Positions 11,238 to 23,829 of a stretch of 64,000 nt of DNA are shown piece after piece. Source of the DNA: Adiantum capillus-veneris (lineage: Eukaryota > Streptophyta > Polypodiopsida > Polypodiales > Pteridaceae); NCBI GenBank assembly GCA_014529385.2, contig CM043950.1, positions 152,086,945 through 152,150,944 of the forward strand, read 5' to 3'. The notes below the pieces were generated by a model. It did not search any database. It had not been told where the DNA came from and saw only the letters and a program-made list of their open reading frames with translations. Position 1 is the first letter of the stretch; the number at the start of each line of letters is the position of its first letter. Made by a program: the position numbers and the translations under genes.

Positions 11238-12197
11238 TCTCTCACCCTAATCTATATCCTTCTTACCCTCAAGGGGGGACACGCCATGGCCATCCATCTC
11301 CTTTCATTTATGGTCATTATTTATGGTCAAACTCATTATGCTGACATATCTACTTATGATAGCCCATCTTATCCTTTGCAACTATATGCCACCACTATAG
11401 CTACTTCATATCCCAATATCTGGCTACTTGATACGGGCGCCACGCATCATATGACATATCACCTACACTGGCTATCCAACATCACTTATCTAGAACACCC
11501 TCTAGAAGTATGCCTCGGTGATAACAGCATCCAGCTCGCCAAAGCCTATGGAGATGCTGTCATTAACCTACCTAATGGCCTACACACCACTATTTCTCAC
11601 GTATATTATGTCCCTGGTCTCAAGAAAAATCTCATCTCTGTCAGCGAGCTAACCGACAACGGCATCATCATCAAATTCATGCGAGAAGGCTGCCACATTT
11701 CGGCACTAAACAAAGATGGTCATTATGTCACACTTTTGGTCCCCAAAACGCCTGCACATGCATCTGCATCATCCATAAAAACACAAGAAAACACACTCAA
11801 ATGGAATTATAAACTAGGACATATTTCTCAACATGTTTTGCACCAACTCACTCATCGCCAACTTGCACTAGGTCTTCCCAAGCACCTCACTCACATCACA
11901 CTTTGTGAGGGATGCATTCTTGCTAAAGCACATCATGTCCCATTCCCCACTTCATCATCACGAGCCACTGCACCTCTCGACCTCATCCACTCTGATGTTT
12001 GTGGCCCATTGCCCATCAAATCCCTCACTGGCAATAAGTATATGCTTACTTTTATAGATGATCACCCTCTGGCACGGTCACCCACCTCATCTTGGACACC
12101 TTTGCATCTTTGGAAGCATTGCATACCCACTTCTGACATAACCTTTATCAAAACTATCACCACGTGCTCAACGCACAACTTTTGTCGGCTATGGTGA
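11238..12197 (+). pseudogene. Copia A protease and N-terminal integrase (truncated)
   Basis: The frame holds the aspartic protease motif WLLDTGATHHMT near 11421-11456, the GAG-pre-integrase segment with its His/Cys zinc site (LGHISQH...CEGC), and the beginning of the integrase core, HSDVCGPLPIKSLTGNKYM and LTFIDD. It then runs directly into unrelated residues (HPLARSPTSS), which shows that most of the integrase catalytic core, including the second Asp and the Glu, has been deleted. Without the DDE triad this copy cannot integrate by itself. Confidence 0.8.
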
Positions 12198-13107
12198 TCA
12201 CTTTGGCATCAAGGCATACCGCCTCTATATCCCAGACCATCACAAGTTTATCTTTGCCCGCACCGTCGTCTTTGATGAAGAATTCATCATCTCATGCAAA
12301 TCTTCTCCACCATTGCACCCTACATTCTCATCACCAGTCCACTCTTCTCATCAATCTTTGTTGACAGCCTCACCCACACACACACCCATGAAATTTTCCC
12401 ACCCTTCTAGGCACAATCTTGAGCCTCCCTTCACCATCCAAAGGCCTTTCCTCATCGCCCATCCACCTCCTCGTGTCTCGCATTCTCATGCACAGCCAAT
12501 CGGCAACACTCCTGCACCACCTCTTACACCCATCTCCTCAGAGTTGACACCATCACCAACATCGTCCATCCCGACTGCCGCTACTTCCATCACACCACAG
12601 ACACTCGGTGCTCCACCTCGTGAGCTCTCATCACCTTCGCTACCGGTCTCACCTTCACAATTGCCATCTTTTTTCCACAACTCCCACGAAACCTTGCCAA
12701 TTACTCCCATCCCAGCAGATGTCGACAAAGTCGAGCCTCATAGCTCTACTTCTGCCACCTCGCCATCGAAACACACTTCGGCTATACACTTGGACCAACC
12801 GCCTCTAGCTCACATGGTCGCACCCGCTCTCTTCGCGAGATCTATGAAGCCACCAATTTCTCTGCTGTCCTCAGTGATGAAATGATTCTTGAACATCAAC
12901 CAGAGCCTCTTGAAGATGCCCTTCCCCTCTTTGTTCTCGATGCCCTCGCTTCTAGCGAGAGCAAGGCGTGGCATGCCGCCATATTTGATGAACTCCAAGC
13001 CCTCAAAGAAGCTAACACTTGGGAGCTTGTGCCACCTCCTAAGAATCATAACATTGTCTCTTGCAAATGGCTCTTAAAGAAGAAATACCACCCCAACGGC
13101 TCAGTTG
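12180..13107 (+). pseudogene. Copia A linker and start of reverse transcriptase, cut by Copia B
   Basis: A frame beginning TTFVGYGDHFGIKAYRLY (the post-integrase GYS-type region) continues through a Ser/Pro/Thr/His-rich linker to about 12885. A one-base shift then leads into SESKAWHAAIFDELQALKEA, the conserved start of Copia reverse transcriptase, and WLLKKKYHPNGSV. Copia B begins at 13108. The reading resumes after B at 18284. Confidence 0.78.
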
Positions 13108-13335
13108 TGTTGGAATTAGGGTTGCAGAGAAACGCACACAGCTTGGAGAAGACGAAGGAAGCTCAAGGCACACAATAGAGAGTGTGTTACTTAGTGTGCA
13201 ATGGAAAAGATAGATAGCCCTAGAGTGATGGGCGTATATACAATGCACAAGGGAAAAAACCTCCTAAAGAGGGAAAAAATGCCCCGGCGGTCCTAGTGTG
13301 TTCACACACATCACTACCACATGTATATGGTAACA
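13108..13335 (-). repeat. Copia B 3' LTR
   Basis: TGTTGGAATTAGGG...GGTAACA on the plus strand. It is adjacent to the polypurine tract at 13336-13345. Confidence 0.95.
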
Positions 13336-13410
13336 AATCCCCCCTGGAGTGATGCGGTTAACGAGAGCTGGCACATGAGTAAAGGGAAGTGCCATGCCCT
13401 CAGGACAGGA

Positions 13411-16400
13411 TCAGTCCACAAAGGGGAGTAAGCCCAAAGCTTTGCGGAAAGCTTCAAGCTTCTCACGAGACAATGCCTTTGTGAAAAGATCTGCAAGGTT
13501 GTCCTGTGTTGGCACATAAGCCAAGCTGATCTCTCCTGCTGAGAGCCTCTCCCTGACATAGTGGTAATGCACCTCAATGTGCTTTGTGCGAGCATGAAAA
13601 ACTGGGTTCCTCGTAACTGCCAATGCACTCTGACTGTCAGTGTAGATAGTGTTGGCAGTGTCCTGTCCAACACCCAAATCAGCCATAAGGCGTCTGAGCC
13701 ATACACACTCAACCATAGCTGTGAAGACTGCCTTGTACTCAGCCTCACAACTCGAAGTGGCCACAGTAGGTTGCTTCTTGCTCAACCATGATATACATGA
13801 ACTGCCAAGCATGAAACAAAAACCACTTGTGGACACTCGCGTGTCAAAGCAACCAGCCCAATCTGAGTCCGAAAAAGCATGTAAGTCTGGCGGCAATGAT
13901 CCCCCCTTGGGATAAAACAAGCCAAGATGTAAAGTGCCACTAAGGTAGCGGAAAATCCTCTTGACAACCTGCCAATGCTTAGACCCTGGGCTATGCATAA
14001 ATCTGCTGACCTGTGAGACTGCAAACTGAATACCCGGCCTCGTGTTGCATACATAAATGAGACAGCCAACAGCAGTTTGGTAAAGAGTGACATCAGCAGG
14101 ATCACCAGAATCATGTAGACTCAATTTCAAACCTGTTTCCATGGGAGTGGCAATAGGTTTGCAATCCTCAAGTCCAAACTTACATAGCAATGTCTCTATG
14201 TAACTTTTCTGACACAAGGCAATACCACCATCACACTGCTTAAACTGTATACCCAAGTAATGATGCAACAACCCCAAATCTTTCATCTTGAAAGTAGCAT
14301 TCAAATCAGCCTTAAATTCAGCAATATGTCTCTCATTTGGTCTAGTGATCAGCAAATCATCGACATAAAGAACCACAATGAGAAGTACATCACCCTCACG
14401 CTTTACATACAATGTGCTTTCTGTTGGACTGTTATGAAAGCCTTGTTTGACCAAATGAGTGTCAGCTTTCTCATACCAAGCACGAGGAGATTGCTTCAAC
14501 CCATACACAGCCTTGTTACATTTGCACACTTTGTCCTCTTGTCCTTTTATGACATAACCGCGAGGCTGCGTTACAATAACTTCCTCAAATATGTCACCAT
14601 TCAAGAAAGCAGTAACAATGTCTGATTGATGTACATCCCAACCAAAATGAGTTTCCAATGCACATAGAAAACGCATAGTAGTCATACGACAAGTGGGAGC
14701 AAAAGTCTCTTCATAATCTATTCCTTTTTGCTGTGCATAACCCTTTGCAACAAGTCGAGCCTTATGGCGATCGATCTCACCATCCGGTTTGCGTTTCAAC
14801 TTGTAAACCCACTTTGTACCAATGGCCTTTTTGCTAGGAGGCAAATCACATAAAGTCCATGTGTCATTTTCTATAAGTGCATCATATTCTGATTGCATGG
14901 CAGCCATCCAATTTTCTGAATTCTGTGCTTCATCAAAAGTCAGAGGCTCCTCAACATCATGTAAACTAGACACAGCCAAAGCATAACAATCTGATGCATA
15001 AGATGCATGGCGAGAGCCTGAACGAGTACGACTAGACAAAGGTGCATCCAATTTACTGTCACGCAAAGTGTGCACCAGCAATTTTGGCATACCTCTAGCC
15101 TGCTCATTTTCAGCCCTTTCCTCATCAAGTACATCATGTACATCTGCATCAGTAATAGGCTGATCTAAAACATTTTTAGAAACCCCCATAGGCTGTACAT
15201 TTGCCTCATTGGAACTTACATTCGTATTTCCACCAATGAAAAGAGGCAACAACGTGTCATAAATGTCCTGTGAGCTTACATTACTGTCTCTAGTACATGA
15301 CAGCAAGGGCTGAACAGAATCTTCCACAAACACTACATCCCGAGAAACCAGAATACGTTTTGTTTGCGGATGATACGACCTGTAACCTTTGCTTTCAGCA
15401 CTATAACCAACAAAAATACATTTGACAGCCTTATCATCCAATTTTTTGCGCTACACTTGTGGCACCAAAGCATATGCCAAACAACCAAAAACACGCATGT
15501 GCTCAAAGGCTTTCTATCATGCCATGCTTCATATGGAGTAATAGACTGCAAAGCTTTCGTAGAACACCTGTTTAGTACATAAGTGGCACACATGATGGCC
15601 ACAAGCCAAAAGGAATGCGGTAAAGCTTGACTTTTGACCATACATCGTGCCATTTCCGTCAGTGACCTGTTTTTCCTCTCAGCAACACCATTTTGCTGAG
15701 GCGTATAAGGCAATGTACATTGGTGTTTTATCCCACGACTAGCCAGAAATGCATTAAATTCATGAGACATATACTCCCCCCCTCGATCTGAACGGAGGGT
15801 GCCCATAGTACATTTCGAGACATTTTCAGCCATAGCCAGAAATTGTTTGAAGCACATAAAGACTTCGGACTTTGCTTTAAGCGGAAATACCCATGCATGC
15901 CTGGAGTAATCATCAATGAAAGTCACGAAGTACAAGTAATTTCCCAAGGACGGAGTTTGCATGGGCCCACAAACATCACTATGCACAAGGTGCAACCTGC
16001 ATGTGGCCCGAACTGAACCATCCTTTGGAAATTTAGAACGGTGCATCTTACCCAAAATACAGCCTTCACAAACATGTTTGACAGGTGCTTCAAGAGGTGG
16101 CAAAGAAGCAACCATATCAGATTTCTGCAAACGCAGCAAACTCACAAAATTCAGATGACCAAAACGTGCATGCCAAAGTTTTGCATCTGAAATAGCCCTT
16201 GAATCTGCAACAGCATTTGCAAAGTTTTGTCCACACTTGTCATACAAAGTGATCTTATACAGCCCACGGCACAAAAGGCCAGATGCAACAATTTCATCAC
16301 CAAAACTGAGATCATGAACTGTACATCTGTCATCCACAAATTTGACTACAAGTCCAAGTCTAGCAAGTGCGGATATAGACAAGAGATTCTTCTTGATCCC

Positions 16401-17693
16401 AGGTACATAAAGTGCATCAACAACTGTGAAGGAACTGCCATTAGCAGCAGTGAGCACAATCTTTCCAACTCCCTGAACTGGATAAGAGGCGTTGTTGGCA
16501 CAAGTGACTGAATTCGCATGAGGGGCAGACTCGAGAGAGGTAAACAATTCACGATGTGAGGTAATGTGCTTTGTAGCACCACTGTCAAAATACCACACAT
16601 GTGAATCTGCAACAACTGACAAGCATGCATCATGGACAGCAGGATTGTAAGTGCACTCTGCGCTAAAAGCCCATTCTGCATCAACATCAGCAACACAGTC
16701 TCCTTTCACAGAAGACTCAACAATGGCTGCATTTGTAGTGGAACCAACATTTGCAGTGGAACCACCCTCTTTCTTCTTAGCCTCTTTGGCCTTCAACTTA
16801 GGACACGACTTGATCAAGTGATCATTGGCTTTACAATAATGGCAACGCATCTTCTTTTTGCCCTTATCACCAGAATTGCCAGATGAAGTACTACTAGCAG
16901 AAGCATCAGGAACATAATTTTTGTCACTTGCAGAAGAACCATAAGAAGTGGCTGCATTGCTGTTACCACCCTTTCTTGGAGAAGCAATAAAAGCCTGTTC
17001 AACTGCACGCTGTCTAGTCATGTTTTTTCTGGACAGTGACTCTTGCAACAGCAATGTGCATAATGCATCAAACTTGACAACTTCAGGATTTCCTTGGGTC
17101 ATCAGTCTCCAAGTACTAGCAAAAGTCTGGTAGGAATCTCGTAAGGCATCAAGAACAGTCTGCACAAGGGAACTGTCTGAAATGACTTCACCTGCAGAAA
17201 TAAGCTGCTCATTGATATCCTTGACACTAGCAAGGAAAGTGTCCATATCATCTTCCTCATGCATAATCTTCGACTCCAACTCTTTACGCAGCAAAGCAAT
17301 TTTAGCCTCATCGCGGCTTGCATAAAGACTTGCTAAAATATCCCAAGCCTGTTTTGCAGATTTTGCTGAACGGATGTGAGGAACAATGGTGCGCTTCACA
17401 GACAACGCAATCAATGCATGAGCCTGCGCATCCTTAACATCCCAACGAGCTTGTTCTGCCGTAGGCAAAACAACTCTAACAGTTGCAATCCTTGTAGCAA
17501 GACCTGCAACATCCTCAACATCGCCTGCATCCTCAAATCCAGGACGTACATCAATGCCCTGCACAATGTTCCAGACACCCTTTGACACAAGAACATGTTG
17601 CATCATATAAGCCCACATAGGGTAGTTGTCCCCATCCAACCTGTCCTCAACAGCAAACATCTTGAACACATCTGTGTTGTTGTTGTCAGCCAT
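13411..17693 (-). CDS. Copia B gag-pol polyprotein (one 4-bp deletion, one stop)
   Basis: The likely start is the ATG at 17693 (ACCATGGCT context, MADNNNTDVFKMF). Visible domains: UBN2 gag; zinc knuckle CHYCKANDHLIKSC (residues 284-297); protease DSGA (370-373); integrase zinc region and DDE core (HSDVCGPM, FVTFIDDYS, LRSDRGGEYMS, QQNGVAERKN); reverse transcriptase (IGTKWVYKLKRKPDG, YVDDLL at about 14370-14353); RNase H (YTDSQSALAV, ARTKHIEV). The C-terminal frame ends at 13411. Compared with the copy at 56182, four bases are missing near 15505, and CAG has become TAG at 15453-15451. Translation would therefore stop after integrase. All catalytic motifs are present, so this is the master-like copy of its family here. 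Confidence 0.92.
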
Positions 17694-18055
17694 GGTAAAT
17701 GCTGCACCTGATGTGAAAACTGCCCAAAAATAGGAGAAACGGAGCGGGAACAACCTGTGCTATATAGCACAAACCGTAGAAGACTATAAGGCACCTGTTA
17801 TGCTGAAAATGGCACTGACAAAAATTCTGCACAAAATGACGAAATAGCTTGTGCAGTACTGCCTGTAGTGGAAACGGAGGCCGAAATGAGCCCAAATCAA
17901 AATTCTGAGCAGACTAAGCTCTTCGAGCTTACCCAAAAAATTTGTCGACCTGTGAACACTTGCCAAAGCTCATTGAAATCGGAGAAAGTGAGCAGGCGTG
18001 TGCTGGAGCAGCTGGTGACTAAGCCTGGGAGGACGTGACCTGCTCTGATACCAAT

Positions 18056-18283
18056 TGTTGGAATTAGGGTTGCAGAGAAACGCACACTGCTTGGAGAAGA
18101 CGAAGGAAGCTCAAGGCACACAATAGAGAGTGTGTTACTTAGTGTGCAATGGAAAAGATAGATAGCCCTAGAGTGATGGGCGTATATACAATGCACAGGG
18201 GAAAAAACCTCCTAAAGAGGGAAAAAATGCCCCGGTGGTCCTAGTGTGTTCACACACATCACTACCACATGTATATGGTAACA
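18056..18283 (-). repeat. Copia B 5' LTR
   Basis: A 228-bp copy of the LTR, ending at the target duplication AGTTG. The primer-binding site lies immediately inside at 18041-18053. A TATATAC string on the minus strand near 18185 is the candidate TATA box. Confidence 0.95.
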
Positions 18284-18607
18284 AGTTGATCGCTACAAGG
18301 CACGCCTTGTCGCTCGCGACTTCAATCAACAACAAGACTACAATATCTACATGTGGCAAATCTCTAAAGGCATGGCTATCTTAGGCGCATCGGATGACAT
18401 TCCTCTTCTTGGCACATCAGAGTACATGATTCTGCAAGCGATTGACTGCATCTCTCACGTCTCATCTTGTAATTTGAGTTTGATCCCTACTAGATGAACT
18501 TCTCATTGAGGGGGGATAGCATGTATCTACGACATGGCTACTTCACAAAGCTTTTTTGTTCATCAATCTCAATGCGCTACAACGAGAAGTCCACCCTTAA
18601 GGGGTGA
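18284..18607 (+). pseudogene. Copia A remainder: reverse transcriptase stub and 3' end
   Basis: After the second AGTTG the Copia A frame resumes as DRYKARLVARDFNQQQDYNI, the conserved reverse transcriptase segment that should precede the catalytic palm. About 60 residues later it stops near 18495 without YVDD or RNase H. A purine-rich AAGGGGTGA at 18599-18607 abuts the 3' LTR as the polypurine tract. Confidence 0.8.
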
Positions 18608-18954
18608 TGTAAAAGTAACTTATGATTTTAATAAGTGTGGACTTCTTTCCACCTACCTCTTTTCCCAAAGTCCTTACACCTAATTCCCACATGGACTCCT
18701 TTTACCTATGCAAGTCTCAACATGTGTCTATTCCCACCTACCTATAATTCACATGTGATGGATAATCCTCACTCCCTCAACTTGTATATAAATCCCATTA
18801 GCTGCCCTCATTTGTAACAAGGTCTTCACTCTCCATTCAAGTGCAATCTTTTGTCATTGCTCTATTTCTATCTTGCACTCTCTTATGTCTTGACATTAGC
18901 ATATTAATTAATAGTGATATTACTCACATTTAAGTTAATCTCTAAGTTCTCACA
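18608..18954 (+). repeat. Copia A 3' LTR
   Basis: 347 bp with two substitutions relative to 9908-10254, followed by GCCCC. Confidence 0.95.
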
Positions 18955-21900
18955 GCCCCATGTCCACCATCCAAAGCAAATGTTCAAACAGAACGACCTC
19001 GCATGCCTGTTTACAGCCAAGCGCATGCAGGAGCTATAGTATGTCCGACAACAGGAGGTGGCCAGGTTGGTACAGAGGCTGCAGGATGGCTATGCCTTGC
19101 TCACAGGGGTATTGGCATTCAAGAATGAATAATTGAATAAGAAGTTGTTGGGAACGCCGCTCTTTCCTCTCATTTTTTGCCCTTCCTCCTCCTGGCCCTC
19201 CACTTATCCCACTGTTCCATTCTTCACCCTCTCTCACCACATCTACACTATTTGCACCACCCTCATCGACCTAAATAAATGTCCCATCTGTAACAATATA
19301 GGGCCTTTCCTAGACCCTCCAAAAGGGCCTATTTTGATAGTGTTCCCCTGAATGAAAACGGTAACCTCATAGGCCTCCTGAACATGCCGCCACAATGAGA
19401 ACTACTACTAGTTTGGGGGGTGGTTGAACCACCCTCTAGAAGGGCCTCTCACCTTCAAAATTATAGATTGCATGTTCAATCCCAACTTTTTGAATTGAAG
19501 GCAATGCACGCACTGAAAAGCAATCGGCTGCCAACCTGTTTATACTCGTTATAGTCACTGAAAATGACTGGTATAGGGTTGTGCTAGTGATTTCAAAAGG
19601 CCTTCCAATTTGACAGGTCAATCGAGCAAGATGATAAGACTTGATGAGAGACAAAGCGATGGGTAGACACAAAGTGAGATGGGAGAGAAGCATTGCTTTT
19701 GAGATGCCACCCAATGTGATAACTCAAGCATGTATAGTATGGAACAATGAGTTCATAACTCTTCTGCAAACACTCCCTTTTGGTTTTCTTGATACCGTTA
19801 CTCCATGAGTCTGATAAGCATTGAGTGCAACAAATTCTAGAAACTCATCAAAAAAGCAAAGGGTATTACATCTCTATCGGTCTTGAGTCAATGTTAAAAC
19901 TCAAGTGTAAGAGTCCCCTACGTGCATAGTGTTCTTTTCCTTGGTCAATTGGGCTAATGCCAATGGGCCCTAAAAGTGGAGTGGACTTGGCTAACCGTAT
20001 GCATCTTGGAGGAAAGATGCATTATATGTGGGTGCATTTTGAGCATGTGCATCGAATGGAAGGATGGCTGACTATGTTAGCCCATATTTATGATCCTTAC
20101 ATTTGAAAGTTTTCGACTTTGCCTATCTCTCAGTTTACAATGGAAAATAGACATGCTCATATCGAGTTTTGGAATATGCTTAACAAGATATGCATAGACT
20201 TGGTAGGTACTTGAGTGGCCTCATAGAATTGCTGGAAGCTTGTTAGTTCTAGCTTTTTTTGGTATTTTTGATGCATTTATAATTAATTACTTTATATTTA
20301 CTTGTGTGACTTGGGATTTTGTTCGGGTCTCAACATCTAAGGTGGTTAGAGATTTTGAAGCCTCCATTGCTTTGTGGTAATTTTAGATGTACAACCCTTT
20401 TGTGTTGAGGTGCTCGTGGAATCCAACATGACATGCTTATTTTCTTCAATATACCTTGCACTTGCATCAATTTGTCAAGGGTGTTGCTCATATTTGCTCA
20501 AAAATTGGCTTTGCTCGGTTTTCTTTGCTCGTTGATTGGAAAGCCCCGTAAAAGAGTGGTCAAAGGATGCACTTTGCTCCCCAAAAAGGTGGACAATTTT
20601 ATGATTTTTGCCCTTCCATAACTTGTACATATGATCTTTGATTGAGCGGAGATTATGGGTCTATGATCTACATGTCGAGCTCTTTTTTATAGATATGCTA
20701 CATGATATGGTTTTACTCACTAGATTTTATATTTTATTTTGGAAAAAAATTGAATTCAAATAATCTAGCTTTTTTATGTGTTTGAATTCAAAAGCTACGC
20801 TTTGTTTGCTTTCTTAATTGGAACCTCACATAGGGATATGGAATGTACTCCTCTCTCAAATCACACCACTCTCAAACTCACAACACCCCACCTACCTTGA
20901 CTAGCTACAGTCTGCACATTCGTAGAGACTAGCATGACCAACTCCCATGCAAAGCCAATTAAGATACTAAAACTCATAAAAAACCAGCCCAAAAGCTCTG
21001 GAAATTTTTGATTTTTTGATGCCACTCCCTTGGGTTGCAATTTATTCAACTCGCTAACGCATACCCCTACGAGGTGATCATAGGCACTCATGACTATGTA
21101 TAGTACTCGGGCAAATGAAACCCAAACAAAGAGGAATTCAAAATCCAACTAACTCTAGCAAAAAAAAAAAAAAAGGCAAACTCACAATTTGAAGCTCAAA
21201 ACCTCAAGGAATCTCTGCACTTCCATATATAAAAAAGTCACGACTTCTATCCACAAGCCCTAGCCTCAACTACATACGACACACCAAGATGTTCAAAGCA
21301 AACCCATAACATAAAAGAGCCACATTTACAAAGATCAAACACCATCTTCATCAGCTCCAAAAGGAGGGTCACACCCTCCACTTGGATACACAAGCCCCAT
21401 AGATGGCAACGATGTGTCCTCCTTCCCACACAAGAACATAGATGATTTACTTCCCTGTTCTTCCTTGAAACCTCCTCAGTACTTACGACTAAAAAAATAT
21501 AGAAATCTACTTTTCTTCATGTTTTTAAAGTACTTTGTGATTTTTAAAAGCGGGCACACTTCTATGTACTAAAATAACAAAAGTAAGTGCACCGTATAGC
21601 TGTCGCCCACACAGACTTGGAATCGACCGCATTTGTGCTTTTTGTACAAACATATTCTATACATAAGGAACCCTTAAAAATCATGAAAAAAACATCCCTC
21701 AAATGTTCTTAGGGTGGCTTGCATCATCTCGCAAAAACGTGTTGCAATGTATATAAATCTTACAAATGAGGTAGCATATCTAGAAGTCTTGTCGATGTGG
21801 AGTCATATGTGCGAGTCACATTCAAAAGTTTGTTGTAAATATGTATGCTTGTTATGACACACAAGGAAGGATAGGGAAAGTATAAGTATGACTGAGTGAG

Positions 21901-22370
21901 ATTCAACTATGATGAAATCGTGGACATTATTAAATATCTACTAATTAGTCAACAAAGAATGGCTATACTGCACTGGCATGGACATAAAAAACATGATAAC
22001 AAACCTGAAATTTCAATTGGTTTCGTGAGGTTTTGTGTTCTTTTTCCCTTAGGCTTGTGTTTAGCTCACCACCAATATCAACCTTCAACACTTGCAGTCA
22101 TGTTGATATCAAGTGTAAACAATGTTTACTACAAACAAACATAGGGTAGGGGAGCCATTTTATAGACACTCAAATCGCATGACCCAATTTAAGGGAATTC
22201 AAATCCTCCCAATTCAATCCCCCATGATTTTGAATGGAAACTGACATCAAAAGTTTGCTGACGTCTACTCTTTATGTACAAAATATCGACCTCATCAAGT
22301 ATTCAAATGCTAAAAAAAAGATATGGTGGATTTATTTAAACATTTAGTTTCGGGACTTGTCCTTTGGGGA
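18955..22370. other. No gene; AT-rich spacer
   Basis: Apart from the short coding-like piece at 19020-19135 (continuing the sequence left of Copia A) I see no supported gene. Open frames here are short and lack family signatures. A 14-base A-run lies at 21160-21175. Confidence 0.4.
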
Positions 22371-22630
22371 GTGTTTGAAAATAGTTCAATCGCTCTAAAC
22401 CAAGTGGTGGTTGATCGTTCGACGAAAGCACAGTCACTTTTGTGACTTTTATCCTTTCGCCTGTCTTGTTCTGTGTGACCGATTGGCTACGACGCTCACC
22501 CGTTCCGTGTGACCGATTGGCTACGACGCTCATCCGCTTTGAGGTTTTCTGCAAATTGAACCTACGACCTTTGGAGAGTGTTTGAAAATAGTTCAATCGC
22601 TCTAGATCAAGTGGTGGTTGATCGTTTCGA
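22371..22630. repeat. Pair of 60-bp direct repeats around a 30-bp tandem repeat
   Basis: CCTTTGGGGAGTGTTTGAAA... (22371-22430) recurs with few changes at 22568-22630, both running through AGTTCAATCGCTCTA and AAGTGGTGGTTGATCGTT. Between them, TGTGTGACCGATTGGCTACG is repeated twice in tandem at about 22470-22530. No coding sense is evident. Confidence 0.75.
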
Positions 22631-23388
22631 CAAAAGAGACTTGTCCTTTTATTGGCTCCTGTACCCTAGCAACATTCTCATTTTGGTGATGAAGCGAATA
22701 CATAATTTTGAATTGTAAAATGGAATTGAAAAATATGTAGTAGCTTCCAAGGAGACCCTTGCCACCTCTTATAATAAGTTAGTACTACTGTGTCTTATGT
22801 GCAATGCAATCTGTCATTATCTATTGTAATAAACAGATTGCACTGGTGCTATAGTATTTGATTCTACTTTATATAGTCTAATATTAACATCACAAATAAG
22901 TCTCAGAATATCTTTTGCATGTTCATATTTAGTATATCATTTGCTCAATTTTTCTTTCTTAAGCAGCTTATTAATAATATTATAATATACTTTCAAATTA
23001 TAAACTGCTGTAACAAGGCCACTGAAACATTAGTTCTTTAGTTTCAAGCTTTTGCTTGCATGCATATTTGATTTGCTGAACCTTGGCATCTCCCAGTTTT
23101 TTGAATCTTGCCTTGACTTCCTTCAGTGTCTGCCTTTTGTCGGTGCCCTATCACGGGCAACAACACCACCAATGTCAGCATTTGAGAGCCTACAAAAATA
23201 ACCTTTAAGAGCCATCGTAGGCAACAACATTTAGATTTATGTAGGGTAGTTGAGCCGTTGCTACTATAGGAGCGCGAGTGTAGTACTATACAACTAGCAT
23301 TTCGAACTCCACAAACTTGGCCGTCCAAACTTGCCTCGTTACATCTTTGACTCAAAACTTGACTACCATGAAGTTTGAACTTGCAGAT

Positions 23389-23432
<44 letters not shown>

Positions 23433-23711
23433 CAATGGTCCCCCAGTGACCAATCCCTAGAAGTAAGGTGACTGACTAGCTAGCTACTCAAGAGGGAGTC
23501 GAGACTCGGGAGCCAGTGTGCGGGAGCCTTAATTAGAGGGAATGGTCAATGGAAGACCATTGTTGACCAACAAGTGTCAGTGGTAGTGGGGCCAAACTAT
23601 CATTTGCGCGTGAAAATTGCCTCCCATGGGATTATTTGACGGTCCAGGATCTCTGAAAGATGTGGACACCGTCCGTTTATTTCCAAGAATAAAAGGATTG
23701 TGACCGGTCTG

Positions 23712-23779
23712 GCCCCACGATTGAACCCTCCACCTCCCACACTAGAGATGTCGGCTCTCCCATTAAGCTATCACGCGCC
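23712..23779 (-). other. tRNA-derived (SINE-like) Pol III promoter, copy 1
   Basis: On the minus strand it starts GGCGCGTGATAGCTTAATGG, with an A-box-like TAGCTTAATGGG and a B-box-like GGTTCAATC correctly spaced in about 68 nt. The acceptor stem does not close, so it is not a functional tRNA. It resembles the 5' head of a SINE read leftwards, with the (GA)n tract at 23390 as a possible simple-repeat tail. Confidence 0.45.
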
Positions 23780-23829
23780 ACTTGAAAAGAGGGTGAGAAC
23801 ATAGTATGATATGGCAAAAGTGACGGGCT

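Larger units (their letters stand above)
13108..18283 (-). mobile_element. Copia B: nearly intact LTR retrotransposon nested in Copia A
   Basis: Two 228-bp LTRs (13108-13335 and 18056-18283) differ at three positions and are flanked by AGTTG (13103-13107, 18284-18288). The primer-binding site (TGGTATCAGAGCA on the minus strand, 18053-18041) abuts the right LTR, and the polypurine tract AGGGGGGATT (13345-13336) abuts the left one. One gag-pol frame covers the interior, spoiled only by a 4-bp deletion and one stop. The 56182-63665 region carries three more copies of the same family in the opposite orientation. Confidence 0.96.
9908..18954 (+). mobile_element. Copia A: defective LTR retrotransposon, interrupted by Copia B
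   Basis: Two 347-bp LTRs (9908-10254, 18608-18954) differ at two positions. They are flanked by the 5-bp target duplication GCCCC (9903-9907, 18955-18959). A primer-binding site follows the left LTR and AAGGGGTGA precedes the right one. Domain order is gag, protease, integrase, reverse transcriptase, i.e. Ty1/Copia. Large parts of integrase, most of reverse transcriptase and all of RNase H are absent. Copia B (13108-18283) is inserted in the start of the reverse transcriptase. With so few LTR differences the insertion is recent, so most internal loss probably preceded it. Confidence 0.93.

Noticed and set aside
9800-19135. Coiled-coil gene split by Copia A
   Set aside because: The two sides read as helix-like peptides but in different frames, with a stop on the right side. 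Too short to call a gene.
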